Positions 24,452 to 32,283 of a stretch of 62,302 nt of DNA are shown piece after piece. Made by a program: the position numbers and the translations under genes. This stretch comes from Pirellulales bacterium. Lineage in GTDB: Bacteria > Planctomycetota > Planctomycetia > Pirellulales > JAEUIK01. Every line of letters begins with the position of its first letter. The first letter of the stretch is position 1. The notes beneath the pieces were generated by a model. It saw only the letters and a program-made list of their open reading frames with translations, ran no database searches and was not told the DNA's origin. Location of the stretch: the NCBI GenBank assembly GCA_019694455.1, contig JAIBBY010000029.1, forward strand, positions 1 to 62,302. The letters are read 5' to 3'.

Positions 24452-24724
24452 ATGTCCACGAACCAGAACGGCAAGCGGCTGCTGATCGCACTGGCTATGG
24501 AGGCCGGCAAAGGGCCGGGTACGAAAACATCGTCGCTGACGAAGTTCGTGTGTGGCTGCACGAGCATCTATACGGAGCGATCGGACTTTCGGGCGCGATG
24601 CCTCACGTGCGGGCAACATTTCGTGCTTGACAATGGGCCGGAACCTGGAGCGTGTGGCGCCGTTGTGCCGCCAACACTTCCTGTGCTCCCGGCTCGCTGC
24701 GAAGCGGTTGCTGAGGCGGCGTAG
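24452..24724 (+). CDS. Stand-alone zinc-ribbon protein
   Basis: This 90-residue protein has its core at residues 33-62 (FVCGCTS…FRARCLTCGQHFV), matching the C-terminal zinc ribbon of the SprT-like protein just upstream in Cys spacing and in the DFRA-CL-C motif. The rest is low complexity. The ATG at 24452 follows GAGGAGGG at good spacing. It is probably a duplicated DNA- or protein-binding ribbon; the function is unknown. Confidence 0.6.
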   Translation: MSTNQNGKRLLIALAMEAGKGPGTKTSSLTKFVCGCTSIYTERSDFRARCLTCGQHFVLDNGPEPGACGAVVPPTLPVLPARCEAVAEAA

Positions 24725-24768
24725 TGCTAGCGAATTCGTTTGCCACTTAGAAAACGAGGAGATAGGTC

Positions 24769-25179
24769 GTGGATAAGAAAGGACAAGAGCTGTGGCTCAA
24801 GCTGCATTTCGAAAACGTGTTAACGGGCCTGGACCTAGACCGCAACGCTGAGTTTCTCGCACATATGCAAGGCCATTTGGCGGGCTCGTTTGAAGGGCAT
24901 CTTCAACTGTTCAAGGACCCTCGCGAGGCTGCGGAGCGCATTGCGCGATGGGTGTTGGAGGTAGTGATGGAACGGCCCGAGTGCTTGAACTGGGACGGGT
25001 CGATTCTGGAGCAACTGATCGAAATGGGCCGGCGCTTTTGCGCCGTGGTAACGCGAGACGCGAGGAAGCGGCAAGCGCCGCGAGATTTGGCGAATCGGTC
25101 GGGCGAGCCCCCGAGAAAGGTGCGGCCGGACCGCCGAATTCGAGACCGCGATTTGCGTCGGTGGCGATTCAGCGCTTGA
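24769..25179 (+). CDS. Hypothetical protein of the mobile element
   Basis: This 136-residue soluble protein has a mainly helical N-terminal 90 residues (LWLKLHFENVLTGLD and REAAERIARWVLEVVM) and a very basic tail (RKVRPDRRIRDRDLRRWRF), which suggests nucleic-acid binding. It starts with GTG after GAGGAGATAGG. No family is recognised. It lies between the zinc ribbon and the sigma factor genes in the same run. Confidence 0.55.
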   Translation: MDKKGQELWLKLHFENVLTGLDLDRNAEFLAHMQGHLAGSFEGHLQLFKDPREAAERIARWVLEVVMERPECLNWDGSILEQLIEMGRRFCAVVTRDARKRQAPRDLANRSGEPPRKVRPDRRIRDRDLRRWRFSA

Positions 25180-25211
25180 GTCGGTCTCAAACAGCGGGGA
25201 GGTAATCAGCG

Positions 25212-25841
25212 ATGTTTGTGCGAAATGAAGAACTCGAAATGTGCCTCGGCGTCCTATTCGTCCGCGCGACGAAATACGACGACACGGCGGCGATGGAGGC
25301 TGTCATGGACTACTGCCTGCCGGCCCTGACTGAGTGCGTTTCGCGCTGGTGCGACAAAAAGGGCCGCTCCCGCGGCTTCGCCGAAATCGTTGCGAGCGTG
25401 ACCCTGATGAAAGCACTTGCGAAGGCGGACAGTTTCGATTCTGAGAAGCCGCTCATGCCGTGGCTGAAGATGATCGCTCGTCGCGAATTGATCGACCTTC
25501 ATCGGGTTGAAGAGCGGCTCGACCGGCGCTTTAACAGCCTGGATCGGATGACGCAACTCCCGTCTCACGACGAGAACGAACTCACCAAGCTTCACGGTCG
25601 CGAAATCGCGGAGGCGGGCGATGAGTTGGTGCGGCGCGAGGATGAGGCAGAGCGTGAGCGGACGAAGCAGGTGTTGCGGAATGCGATTCTCAGCCTGCCC
25701 GCGCTGAAATGTAAACTGATCGAGGCGTACTGCGCGGAGAAGTCGATCGGTGCCATTGCCGTCGAATTCAAGCTCACGCGCAGCCAGGTGCACAAGATAC
25801 TGTTCGACGCGAAAGCTCAGCTTCGCCGTCGAATCGCCTAG
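25212..25841 (+). CDS. Sigma-70 family (ECF-like) RNA polymerase sigma factor
   Basis: This 209-residue protein has region 2-like sequence (residues 60-95, PLMPWLKMIARRELIDLHR) and a region 4 helix-turn-helix near the C-terminus (AEKSIGAIAVEFKLTRSQVHKILFDAK). A charged linker (HDENELTKLHGREIAEAGDE) separates them. The ATG at 25212 follows GGGGAGG at 10 bases. A dedicated sigma factor within the element could switch on its transfer genes; no anti-sigma factor is adjacent. Confidence 0.7.
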   Translation: MFVRNEELEMCLGVLFVRATKYDDTAAMEAVMDYCLPALTECVSRWCDKKGRSRGFAEIVASVTLMKALAKADSFDSEKPLMPWLKMIARRELIDLHRVEERLDRRFNSLDRMTQLPSHDENELTKLHGREIAEAGDELVRREDEAERERTKQVLRNAILSLPALKCKLIEAYCAEKSIGAIAVEFKLTRSQVHKILFDAKAQLRRRIA

Positions 25842-25921
25842 AGGATTGGAAGAAAACGCGCTGGCGCTCGTAAGTATTGCGGGATGTGAAAACCAATAGC
25901 TCCGATGTGAGGGCGATCGCC

Positions 25922-26467
25922 ATGGAACGGATTGGAAATAACCTGCCGATCACGATCGGCGGACAAAACGGCGAAGGGCAAAACGTGCGAACCGAAGCAA
26001 ATGAATACGCACTGCAGAATTATCAGCCGCCGGCCGCAAACCGTAAGTCGAACGCGATCGCTTCCCGAAAGCGCAAGCGGAAACATTCGTGGCGGCACGA
26101 TCCCGTGCCGCAGCCGCCGAAAGCGATGTGGCCGGCGTACCTCATGTTCGCGGGGGCAGTGCTGTACTTTTTTATGCCGTTGGATGCATTTCCAGAGCTC
26201 CTGTTCGGACCCGCTGGGTACCTCGACGACATCGCGCTCGTTTATGGGGCATACAGGCAGTGGAAATTGCGAAAGCCGGACAACAATCTGCCGCCGGAAT
26301 TTCCCCGGTCGATGCGGGAGCCGCAGGGGTCACAGCGGTACGAAAGTGCGGAACGCATGCCGCCTCTGCGCCCGTACGAACCGTCGATGCGAGAAGTTGA
26401 AGAGCCTGGATTTCTTAGCCGGCTGTGGAAGGCCTTCATGTACATCATCGGAGGAGGTGCACTGTGA
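25922..26467 (+). CDS. DUF1232 (YkvA-like) membrane-associated protein
   Basis: This 181-residue protein has a basic N-terminal half (RKSNAIASRKRKRKHSWRHD) and then the DUF1232 core, a hydrophobic segment LMFAGAVLYFFMPLDAFPEL followed by GPAGYLDDIALVYG. The C-terminus is a short amphipathic tail. The ATG at 25922 is taken because the frame further upstream begins only with TTG. The stop overlaps the ParB-like GTG start (GTGA), so the two are coupled. Confidence 0.65.
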   Translation: MERIGNNLPITIGGQNGEGQNVRTEANEYALQNYQPPAANRKSNAIASRKRKRKHSWRHDPVPQPPKAMWPAYLMFAGAVLYFFMPLDAFPELLFGPAGYLDDIALVYGAYRQWKLRKPDNNLPPEFPRSMREPQGSQRYESAERMPPLRPYEPSMREVEEPGFLSRLWKAFMYIIGGGAL

Positions 26468-27273
26468 CACGATCGGTGCAAAGAATCCCGCTCGACAAGA
26501 TTGCCTGGCCGGATCAAGTGCGCGATGGCCATGAAGACGAGGACGTGGCGTCGCTCGCTGCGAGCTTGGAGTCGCTCGGCAATCTGTACCCGGTGCTCGT
26601 GCGCCCGAGCGGGGAGGCGTTTGTCGGAATCGACGGCGAAACCCGCTGCCTGGCCGCGGCACGGCTTGGCTGGAGAAACATTCTGGCCATCGTCGACACG
26701 GAATTGGGTGAAGACGATGCGCTCGAACGGGCATTGATTGCCAACTGCATGCGCACCGATTTGAAACCGCTCGAAAGGGCTCGCGGTGTCAAGCGGTTGA
26801 TGGACAGTAAAGGCTGGTCCTTAGCGGATGCCGCACGCCGGCTGTCGATAAGTGTTGGGACGCTGAGCAAATGGCTGAGCGTCGCGACTCTGCCCGACGC
26901 GATCGCAGACCAAGTGAATGCCGGAGTCATCGGCGTCACCGCGGGCTACGAGTTGTCCAAGGTGGCAGATCCGGACAAGCAAGCCGAGCTGGCGGCTGCG
27001 GCGGCGAGTGGTGAGGCAACGCGGGATGCTGTGGCGGCCGAAGTTGCAAGCCAGAAGAAGGGTCGCAAGAAGTCTAAACGCAAGACCGCAGAGACGGCGG
27101 TTATTGCATTGCCAGACGGCCGAAAAGTCACGTTGACCGCTCGTGAGTTGTCGGTCGATTCCGTCGTCCAGTCACTCGAAGAAGCGCTCGATAGGGTGCG
27201 CGCGCTTAAGGCCAGCGGTGGCGATCTCAATCAACTAAAGCGGCTCAGCCGTGAGACGAGCCAGGCCGCCTAG
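26464..27273 (+). CDS. ParB/RepB/Noc-like DNA-binding protein
   Basis: This 269-residue protein has a ParB N-terminal (CTPase-type) domain (IPLDKIAWPDQVRDGHEDEDVASLAASLESLG, in which NLYPVLVRP and GETRCLAAARLG follow) and a helix-turn-helix (SLADAARRLSISVGTLSKWL) at about residues 119-138. The GTG start at 26464 has AGGAGG 7 bases upstream and overlaps the DUF1232 stop. It is likely a partition or transcription regulator of the element. No ParA partner is visible nearby. Confidence 0.85.
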   Translation: MTRSVQRIPLDKIAWPDQVRDGHEDEDVASLAASLESLGNLYPVLVRPSGEAFVGIDGETRCLAAARLGWRNILAIVDTELGEDDALERALIANCMRTDLKPLERARGVKRLMDSKGWSLADAARRLSISVGTLSKWLSVATLPDAIADQVNAGVIGVTAGYELSKVADPDKQAELAAAAASGEATRDAVAAEVASQKKGRKKSKRKTAETAVIALPDGRKVTLTARELSVDSVVQSLEEALDRVRALKASGGDLNQLKRLSRETSQAA

Positions 27274-27285
27274 GAGTCTCACACG

Positions 27286-28884
27286 ATGTTCGATGTTGAT
27301 GTCGAACAGCTCGTGCAGAATGCGGACCAAGAAACGCTGATCGGTGCGCTGTCGGTGCTCGGTCTCATTCTTGTTTTCGCACAGCTTTCTTGGCGGAGGC
27401 TGAGGCGAGGCCGCGGCGGCAGGAGCGTCGACGCGGGCGGTTGGAGCATGAGCCGGCCGATTCTGTGGTGGTCGGAAACCGAGGCGCTCACCCTCGGGGA
27501 AACGTATGAGGGCATATTCATCTGCGGGGCTACGGGCAGTGGCAAAACGAGCGGAAGCGCCCGTGGGATCGCAGATGGTTTCCTCCGTGCAAAAGCACGT
27601 GGGCGGGGTGGTCCTGGCGTCATTTTTTTCACAGTAAAACCCGGGGATCGCGACTTCTTCATGGAGTTAGCACGCAATGCCGGGCGGTCAGCGGACGTGG
27701 TAATTCTGGGCCAAGGACAAGGATTCAACTTCTTGCAGTATGAGTCCGAGCGGGGCGGCACCGATTTGGTTGAGAACGCAGCCGACCTTCTAGCAATCGG
27801 TTGCGAAATTGCTCAGCGCGGGGGGACACAAGGCGGCGGGCAGGAGGATGCAAACTTTTGGAAGAACGCCCGTCAGCAACTCGTGCGCAATGCCATTGTT
27901 GCACTCAACATTGCGTATGGCCACGCTGGCGTAGTTGAATTGTTCGCGTTCGTTTCGTCGATTCCGACGACGACGAAACAGGCGGAATCAAAACGCTTTC
28001 AGAAAAGTTCGTTCTGTTTCAAGGTGTATGCCGACGCGTTGGAGAAATGTCAACCCGAGCAGGAGACGGAGTTGGCGTTAAGCGCCCGCTACTGCACGAG
28101 TCAACTGCCGGCGGCCGGCGAAAGAACTCAGGGAAACGTGCTGCTGACTCTGACTTCGATGGCGGACATTCTAGTCCGTGGCCTTGCGAAGCAAATGCTC
28201 TGTTCTGAGACAACGGTGACTCCCAAGGATTTGGAGCGAGGCAAGATCATCATAGTTGACGTGCCGATCGCAAAGTACGGTCTTACCGGGCGATTGATCC
28301 AGGGCATCATCCGCTACTGCTTCCAACAAGCGATGCTGAAACGCGACGTTCGGCAAGATCTCCGGCCGGTGCTGTTCTTCCAAGACGAATGCCAAGCCGT
28401 AACGTCGTCGCATGACGCGAAGTTTCTGTCGTTGTGCAGAGCATTCAATGTTGCCAACATTTTCGCGACGCAAAATCTCGGGAACATGGAGGCCGCATGC
28501 GGCGGTGTCAATGGCAAGGCCGAAACCAGTTCAATTCTCGGAAACTTGAACTTGAAGATCATGCATGCCAATGGCTGCCCAAACACGAACAAATGGGTAT
28601 CGGAATGCATCGGGATGTCGAGGCAATATAAATTCAGCGCGAACAACAGCTATCAGCCGGCGGATGTGCTCAGCGACGTTTTCGGTTTTGGTCCTGGACC
28701 GAGTACAAACGCTGGATTTAGCGAAGAGTGGCAGTACGAGGTTCAACCCGCCGAGTTCACTCGGCTGCGGACAGGTGGAGTCCGTCACAACTACCTGATT
28801 GACGCGATTGCATTTCAAGCGGGTCGCGTGTTTTTGGATACGGGCCGTACCTGGCGACGCGTCACATTTCGCCAGAAGGTTTAG
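27286..28884 (+). CDS. Conjugative coupling ATPase (VirD4/TraG/TraD-like)
   Basis: This 532-residue protein has a single N-terminal transmembrane segment (residues 18-34), Walker A GATGSGKT at 81-88 and a Walker B-like VLFFQDE at 362-368 followed by a Gln motif (ATQNLGN). The central GGTDLVENAADLL segment and the C-terminal part fit type IV coupling proteins. These hexameric ATPases hand relaxase-bound DNA to the secretion channel. It follows the ParB-like gene by 12 bases. No relaxase or VirB4 gene is seen, so it may work with a channel from another element. Confidence 0.85.
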   Translation: MFDVDVEQLVQNADQETLIGALSVLGLILVFAQLSWRRLRRGRGGRSVDAGGWSMSRPILWWSETEALTLGETYEGIFICGATGSGKTSGSARGIADGFLRAKARGRGGPGVIFFTVKPGDRDFFMELARNAGRSADVVILGQGQGFNFLQYESERGGTDLVENAADLLAIGCEIAQRGGTQGGGQEDANFWKNARQQLVRNAIVALNIAYGHAGVVELFAFVSSIPTTTKQAESKRFQKSSFCFKVYADALEKCQPEQETELALSARYCTSQLPAAGERTQGNVLLTLTSMADILVRGLAKQMLCSETTVTPKDLERGKIIIVDVPIAKYGLTGRLIQGIIRYCFQQAMLKRDVRQDLRPVLFFQDECQAVTSSHDAKFLSLCRAFNVANIFATQNLGNMEAACGGVNGKAETSSILGNLNLKIMHANGCPNTNKWVSECIGMSRQYKFSANNSYQPADVLSDVFGFGPGPSTNAGFSEEWQYEVQPAEFTRLRTGGVRHNYLIDAIAFQAGRVFLDTGRTWRRVTFRQKV

Positions 28885-28969
28885 GCGCGGACGCCGTATA
28901 GAACAGTGTGGCAACTCGATCTTTGTTCGCGTGCTCTTCACGCGAGGTCAAGCACTAGGAGTTGTGATC

Positions 28970-29563
28970 ATGGCAGACATGCTGCAACCGCGATCGCCGC
29001 AACAGGACTTCCGGAACACCGCCAATGTCGCGGTGGGGCTCGCCGGCGTGTTTGCGGTGACGAGCGAGGTCTTCCTGCATCGGTGCTTCGGCCACAGGTA
29101 CTTAGGCGGCAAGGCCGGGACGGCACTGATCGTCATTCCGGTGTTCGGTGCGCTGTGCTTTCCTCACCACAGTCAGGTTGGACTGACGGTCTTCTGGTGC
29201 CTGTATCTGCTCGCCTTGCTAAAGGCGCAAGGCGAAGCCAAGCAGTTGCGCGCGAAGGGCGTCGATATCCACTCGCGGTACAACGGATGGCCTAAGAAGC
29301 TGAAACTTGGCGCAAGCGAGCAGCGGGAGCGGCGGGTCAAGACGTGTGAAGAGCCAATGGTGGTCGCCATCATGGGCGCGCTGGTGTATCTCGGCTTCGA
29401 TCAGCCACTTGGTGGCTATCTCATGGTGTCCGGTTGCTCGCTGGCGTTCACCAACAGCCTCTACCGCATCAAGGCCGAGCGTCAGGACGATGACATGCGC
29501 GATGCGATGATCGAACAGCAAATGATGGCCGACCGGATGGACCAGTTCCGGCGGGCCGGTTAG
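28970..29563 (+). CDS. Membrane protein of the transfer region
   Basis: This 197-residue protein has about four hydrophobic segments (NVAVGLAGVFAVTSEVFL, ALIVIPVFGALCF, VGLTVFWCLYLLALL and VAIMGALVYLGF) and charged loops. The ATG at 28970 is chosen with AGGAG about 9 bases upstream; longer frames begin inside the coupling-protein gene. The C-terminus is Met/Gln/Asp-rich (DDDMRDAMIEQQMMADRM). The function is unknown; the position suggests a transfer-complex membrane subunit. Confidence 0.6.
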   Translation: MADMLQPRSPQQDFRNTANVAVGLAGVFAVTSEVFLHRCFGHRYLGGKAGTALIVIPVFGALCFPHHSQVGLTVFWCLYLLALLKAQGEAKQLRAKGVDIHSRYNGWPKKLKLGASEQRERRVKTCEEPMVVAIMGALVYLGFDQPLGGYLMVSGCSLAFTNSLYRIKAERQDDDMRDAMIEQQMMADRMDQFRRAG

Positions 29564-29600
29564 CTGGTCCGCTTTGTGTTTGCCAAAGGGAGGATGAGCC

Positions 29601-29885
29601 ATGAGTGACGGCGACGAGACTCGGAAAATCGGAGACGGCCATGCCGAGGCGTGGCTGCGGCAGGGATTGCGTGAGCTACGGGCCGCCCTCTACCCGGACT
29701 CGAACGTGGCCCAGCAGCCCGAATACGGGCTCTATGGTACGCGTACGCCCGGCGAAATCGCCGATGATCGTCGCATCATCGATCGTGACTTCGACGAAGA
29801 GCCGAGCCGCGACGAGTTGATACACGGACACGAGCAGGATATTGACGATGGACGTGACGATCGGCAGCGAGGGATGGAGCGCTGA
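29601..29885 (+). CDS. Small acidic hypothetical protein
   Basis: This 94-residue highly charged protein starts MSDGDETRKIGDGHAEAWL and has an Asp/Glu/Arg-rich C-terminus. It has no membrane segment and no recognised family. AGGGAGGATGAGCC precedes the ATG. It lies in the tight run of small genes after the coupling protein, separated from its neighbours by 37 and 3 bases. Confidence 0.5.
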   Translation: MSDGDETRKIGDGHAEAWLRQGLRELRAALYPDSNVAQQPEYGLYGTRTPGEIADDRRIIDRDFDEEPSRDELIHGHEQDIDDGRDDRQRGMER

Positions 29886-29888
29886 GCG

Positions 29889-30140
29889 ATGTTTATCCAA
29901 TTACTGATGAAGCGTATTCAGCGGGGGCGTGAGCGCAAGCAGCCACTTGGATACTGGGGCGCACTGTGGTTACTCATCGTATTGCGGCTTGCCCTTGTCG
30001 AGTTTGGCATCCTCTGGTTTTGGGCGCCGCTGTTCATCGCGAGATATGAGCAAGCGGACCATATCCGAAAGCGGCGGAGGCTGCGGCGGGGCAAATCTGG
30101 GCAAGAGCGAAACGACCGGGAAGTCGATTCAAAGGGCTAA
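29889..30140 (+). CDS. Small single-pass membrane protein
   Basis: This 83-residue protein has one strong transmembrane helix (ALWLLIVLRLALVEFGILWF) flanked by Arg/Lys clusters on both sides and a basic C-terminal tail. It starts 3 bases after the previous stop. It looks like an accessory membrane subunit of a transfer apparatus; the sequence itself is not diagnostic. Confidence 0.5.
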   Translation: MFIQLLMKRIQRGRERKQPLGYWGALWLLIVLRLALVEFGILWFWAPLFIARYEQADHIRKRRRLRRGKSGQERNDREVDSKG

Positions 30141-30143
30141 ATC

Positions 30144-30383
30144 ATGTTCACAATGGTGCATTCCATCTTGATCGTCGGTTTGATGCAGTGGCTCTTCACA
30201 CAGGAATGGGCGGGGCCGCTGATCTATTGGCTTCTGGGATACTTCACGGCCTCGGCGTTGGCCACCGGGCTCGCCTTGGTGGTCGTTTGGCTGTCACGGC
30301 GCAAGCCGCGTGACGCGAAGCGGTTGCACGCCGGCAGTGTCACGAAGGAAACGCGCGGAATCAACGCGTCGATCGGAGGTTAA
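30144..30383 (+). CDS. Small membrane protein with two hydrophobic segments
   Basis: This 79-residue protein has hydrophobic stretches at residues 5-18 and 22-50 (SILIVGLMQWLF and LIYWLLGYFTASALATGLAL) followed by a basic tail. It starts 3 bases after the previous stop and ends 2 bases before the next small gene. The function is unknown. Confidence 0.5.
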   Translation: MFTMVHSILIVGLMQWLFTQEWAGPLIYWLLGYFTASALATGLALVVVWLSRRKPRDAKRLHAGSVTKETRGINASIGG

Positions 30384-30385
30384 CG

Positions 30386-30526
30386 ATGTCGCTCGCGACG
30401 CTTTTTTACCTGATGTGCATCGTCGCGGCGTACCGGTTCGGTGCCTTCAATACGCGTCGGCCGGGTGTCGCCTGGTCCTGGTGCCGCGATACGAGCAAGT
30501 GGCTGTGGAAATGGCTTCAGTCGTAG
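30386..30526 (+). CDS. 46-residue Trp-rich small protein
   Basis: ATG at 30386 follows an ideal GGAGGT at 5-base spacing, and TAG at 30524-30526 ends it. The product starts MSLATLFYLMCIVAAYRFG and ends with several Trp residues (WSWCRDTSKWLWKWLQS). One hydrophobic N-terminal helix is predicted. It is short enough to be missed by length filters, but it fits exactly between its neighbours and has the best ribosome binding site of the group. Confidence 0.5.
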   Translation: MSLATLFYLMCIVAAYRFGAFNTRRPGVAWSWCRDTSKWLWKWLQS

Positions 30527-30536
30527 GAGCGCTGAA

Positions 30537-30770
30537 ATGTCCGTCATTATAGAAGCCACAAGCGAACCGCTCCTCGTCACTTCTGCCGAGGTCGCGCACC
30601 TATTGAACGTCAGCACTCGCACGCTGTGGCGGCAATTGAGCGCCGGTCAGGTGCCGCAGCCCGTGCGTTTTGGCGGAACGGTGCGCTGGCGCATCGACGA
30701 ACTGCGAAAATGGATCGCCGAGGGTTGCCCGCCGCCACGAGCGCGCGAAAATGAAAGGCGACGGAAATGA
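30537..30770 (+). CDS. xis: Excisionase-like helix-turn-helix protein
   Basis: This 77-residue protein has a winged-helix HTH_17 motif: LLVTSAEVAHLLNVSTRTLW and FGGTVRWRIDELRKWI. The ATG at 30537 is used because upstream frames overlap the previous gene. It lies 27 bases before the integrase gene on the same strand, the classic xis-int arrangement, and should direct excision of the element. Confidence 0.8.
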   Translation: MSVIIEATSEPLLVTSAEVAHLLNVSTRTLWRQLSAGQVPQPVRFGGTVRWRIDELRKWIAEGCPPPRARENERRRK

Positions 30771-30797
30771 TCCTGTCTCGGACCGGAGAAGCGACTC

Positions 30798-32141
30798 ATG
30801 GCGTCGATCTATAAGAGGTCGAAGAAGAAGGGTGAGCGATACACCATCCAATATTTTGACCATCGCGGGAAACGCCGGACAAAGCTCGGCTTTACGGACA
30901 AGGGCTTGACCGAGGAACTCGCCGGCAAGCTCGAACTCGAAGCACGGATGCGAACCACGGGCCTCATTGACCCGTTGCTCGATCGCTTTGCCGAGCAAAA
31001 GCGCCTTCCCATCGACGAGCACCTTGATGCTTTCAAGGAAAGCATGGCCGACAACACCGGCAAGCACGTCAAGCTGACGATGACGCGCGTGCGGCGGATC
31101 GTCACCGGTGCGGCATTCGAGAAACTCTCGGACATCGAAGGCGAGGCCGTCCAAACGTACTTGCGGAAGCTCCGCAAGGAAGAGGACCTTGGGCACCGGA
31201 CCTACAATCACTATTTGCAGGCGATGGATGGCTTCTGCAATTGGTGCGTGGTCAGCAAGCGCTTGATCGCAAACCCGATTTTGGGCCTTGAGCGGCTCAA
31301 TACGGCTGTCGATGTCCGGCACGCGCGCCGGGCGCTGTCAGGCGATGAAGTGGCCCAATTGGTGGAATCGGCACGCAAGAGCGGCGTGGTGATCCAGCGG
31401 TATAACGGCGAACAGCGGTCACGAATCTACCTGCTTTCGTACATGACCGGCCTTCGCAAGAAGGAGCTGGCTAGCCTGACGCCGCGGAGTTTTGATTTGG
31501 ATGCTGCGACGCCGACCGTCACGGTCGAGGCGGCCTGCTCCAAGCATCGCCGCAAGGATGTGCTTCCCCTGCATCCCGATCTCATCGCCAGGCTTCGCCT
31601 GTGGCTCAAGGGCCTAAAGCCGACCGACAAACTGTTTCCCAAGCTTGAGCGACGAAAGACCTGGCTCATGGTCAAGAAGGACCTGGAGCGGGTTGGTATC
31701 CCGTATGAGAACGACGACGGGATCGCGGACTTCCACGCCTCCGGGCGGCACACCTACATCACTCAATTGCTTCGCAACGGAGCGACGCTGCCGGAGGCCA
31801 AGGAGCTCGCCCGGCACAGCGATGTCAACATGACGATGAAGTACACGCACATTGGCCTTCACGATCAGGCCAAGGCGGTCGCGAATCTGCCTGCGCCGAA
31901 GCGGGAAGCGGTCGAACCCGCGTCCCGATCTGCGCTGCACTGGCGCTGCAATTTTGGCGGCGCTGCACGGCTTTCGCTGTCTTTGGATGGCAATGGCGCT
32001 GCCAAAGAAAAACGCCAAAGCCCCTGTTGCGACAAGGACTTTGGCGTTCGTCGTCGTTCGATGTCATCGAACGGCAAAGTGGAGGCGGCGGGAATCGAAC
32101 CCGCGACAGCCAGATTCACGGTCTGGTGCTCTACCATCTGA
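30798..32141 (+). CDS. int: Tyrosine integrase; reading frame continues into the tRNA-derived attachment site
   Basis: This 447-residue tyrosine recombinase has an N-terminal SAM-like domain, then the catalytic domain: Arg in YMTGLRKKELASL, Lys in CSKHRRKDVLPL, HASGRHTYIT, ELARHSDVNMT and Tyr in MKYTHIG near residue 351. The C-terminal 90 residues are non-catalytic. The end (AAGIEPATARF) is the translation of the tRNA-like sequence at 32080-32145, so the stop is set by the target site. In free or other integrated forms the C-terminus would differ. It pairs with the excisionase gene upstream. Confidence 0.88.
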   Translation: MASIYKRSKKKGERYTIQYFDHRGKRRTKLGFTDKGLTEELAGKLELEARMRTTGLIDPLLDRFAEQKRLPIDEHLDAFKESMADNTGKHVKLTMTRVRRIVTGAAFEKLSDIEGEAVQTYLRKLRKEEDLGHRTYNHYLQAMDGFCNWCVVSKRLIANPILGLERLNTAVDVRHARRALSGDEVAQLVESARKSGVVIQRYNGEQRSRIYLLSYMTGLRKKELASLTPRSFDLDAATPTVTVEAACSKHRRKDVLPLHPDLIARLRLWLKGLKPTDKLFPKLERRKTWLMVKKDLERVGIPYENDDGIADFHASGRHTYITQLLRNGATLPEAKELARHSDVNMTMKYTHIGLHDQAKAVANLPAPKREAVEPASRSALHWRCNFGGAARLSLSLDGNGAAKEKRQSPCCDKDFGVRRRSMSSNGKVEAAGIEPATARFTVWCSTI

Positions 32142-32145
32142 GCTA
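32080..32145 (-). tRNA. 5'-truncated tRNA-His (anticodon GTG), probable attachment site
   Basis: Read on the minus strand, the D arm (TAGCTC…GAGC), anticodon arm (CCAGA-CCGTGAA-TCTGG, anticodon GTG), T arm (GCGGG-TTCGATT-CCCGC) and 3' acceptor strand (CGCCTCC-A) are all intact. The seven bases that should form the 5' acceptor strand (CAAAGGT at 32146-32152) cannot pair with it. It is therefore not a functional tRNA as it stands. It overlaps the 3' end of the integrase gene, as expected for an att site or its remnant. Confidence 0.65.
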
Positions 32146-32283
32146 ACCTTTGGCGGCGGACGCAGCCTTCTTCAGAACCCATACACGGAACACGCCGCGC
32201 CAACCACGCTTTGAATAGCGCGGGCGAAGCGCGCCGCTGGAACCGGCTGAATCAACCTTGCTTGAATATCGTTGGCCATCTTT

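Larger units (their letters stand above)
18840..32146. mobile_element. Integrative mobile element bounded on the right by a tRNA-His fragment
   Basis: The right edge is fixed by the excisionase-integrase pair abutting a tRNA-His 3' fragment. The left edge is guessed at the palindrome before the AbrB-PIN operon; it could lie further left and include the pilin module. The content is typical of an integrative element: two tyrosine recombinases, toxin-antitoxin, Mrr nuclease, SprT-like protein, sigma factor, ParB-like protein, VirD4/TraG coupling ATPase and small membrane proteins. No relaxase, VirB4 or other channel protein is visible, so it is either mobilised by another element or uses unrecognised transfer proteins. 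Confidence 0.55.

Noticed and set aside
32085..32141. C-terminal integrase peptide AAGIEPAT… as a conserved protein domain
   Set aside because: This peptide is the translation of a tRNA gene and is a common annotation artefact, so it is treated as attachment-site sequence.
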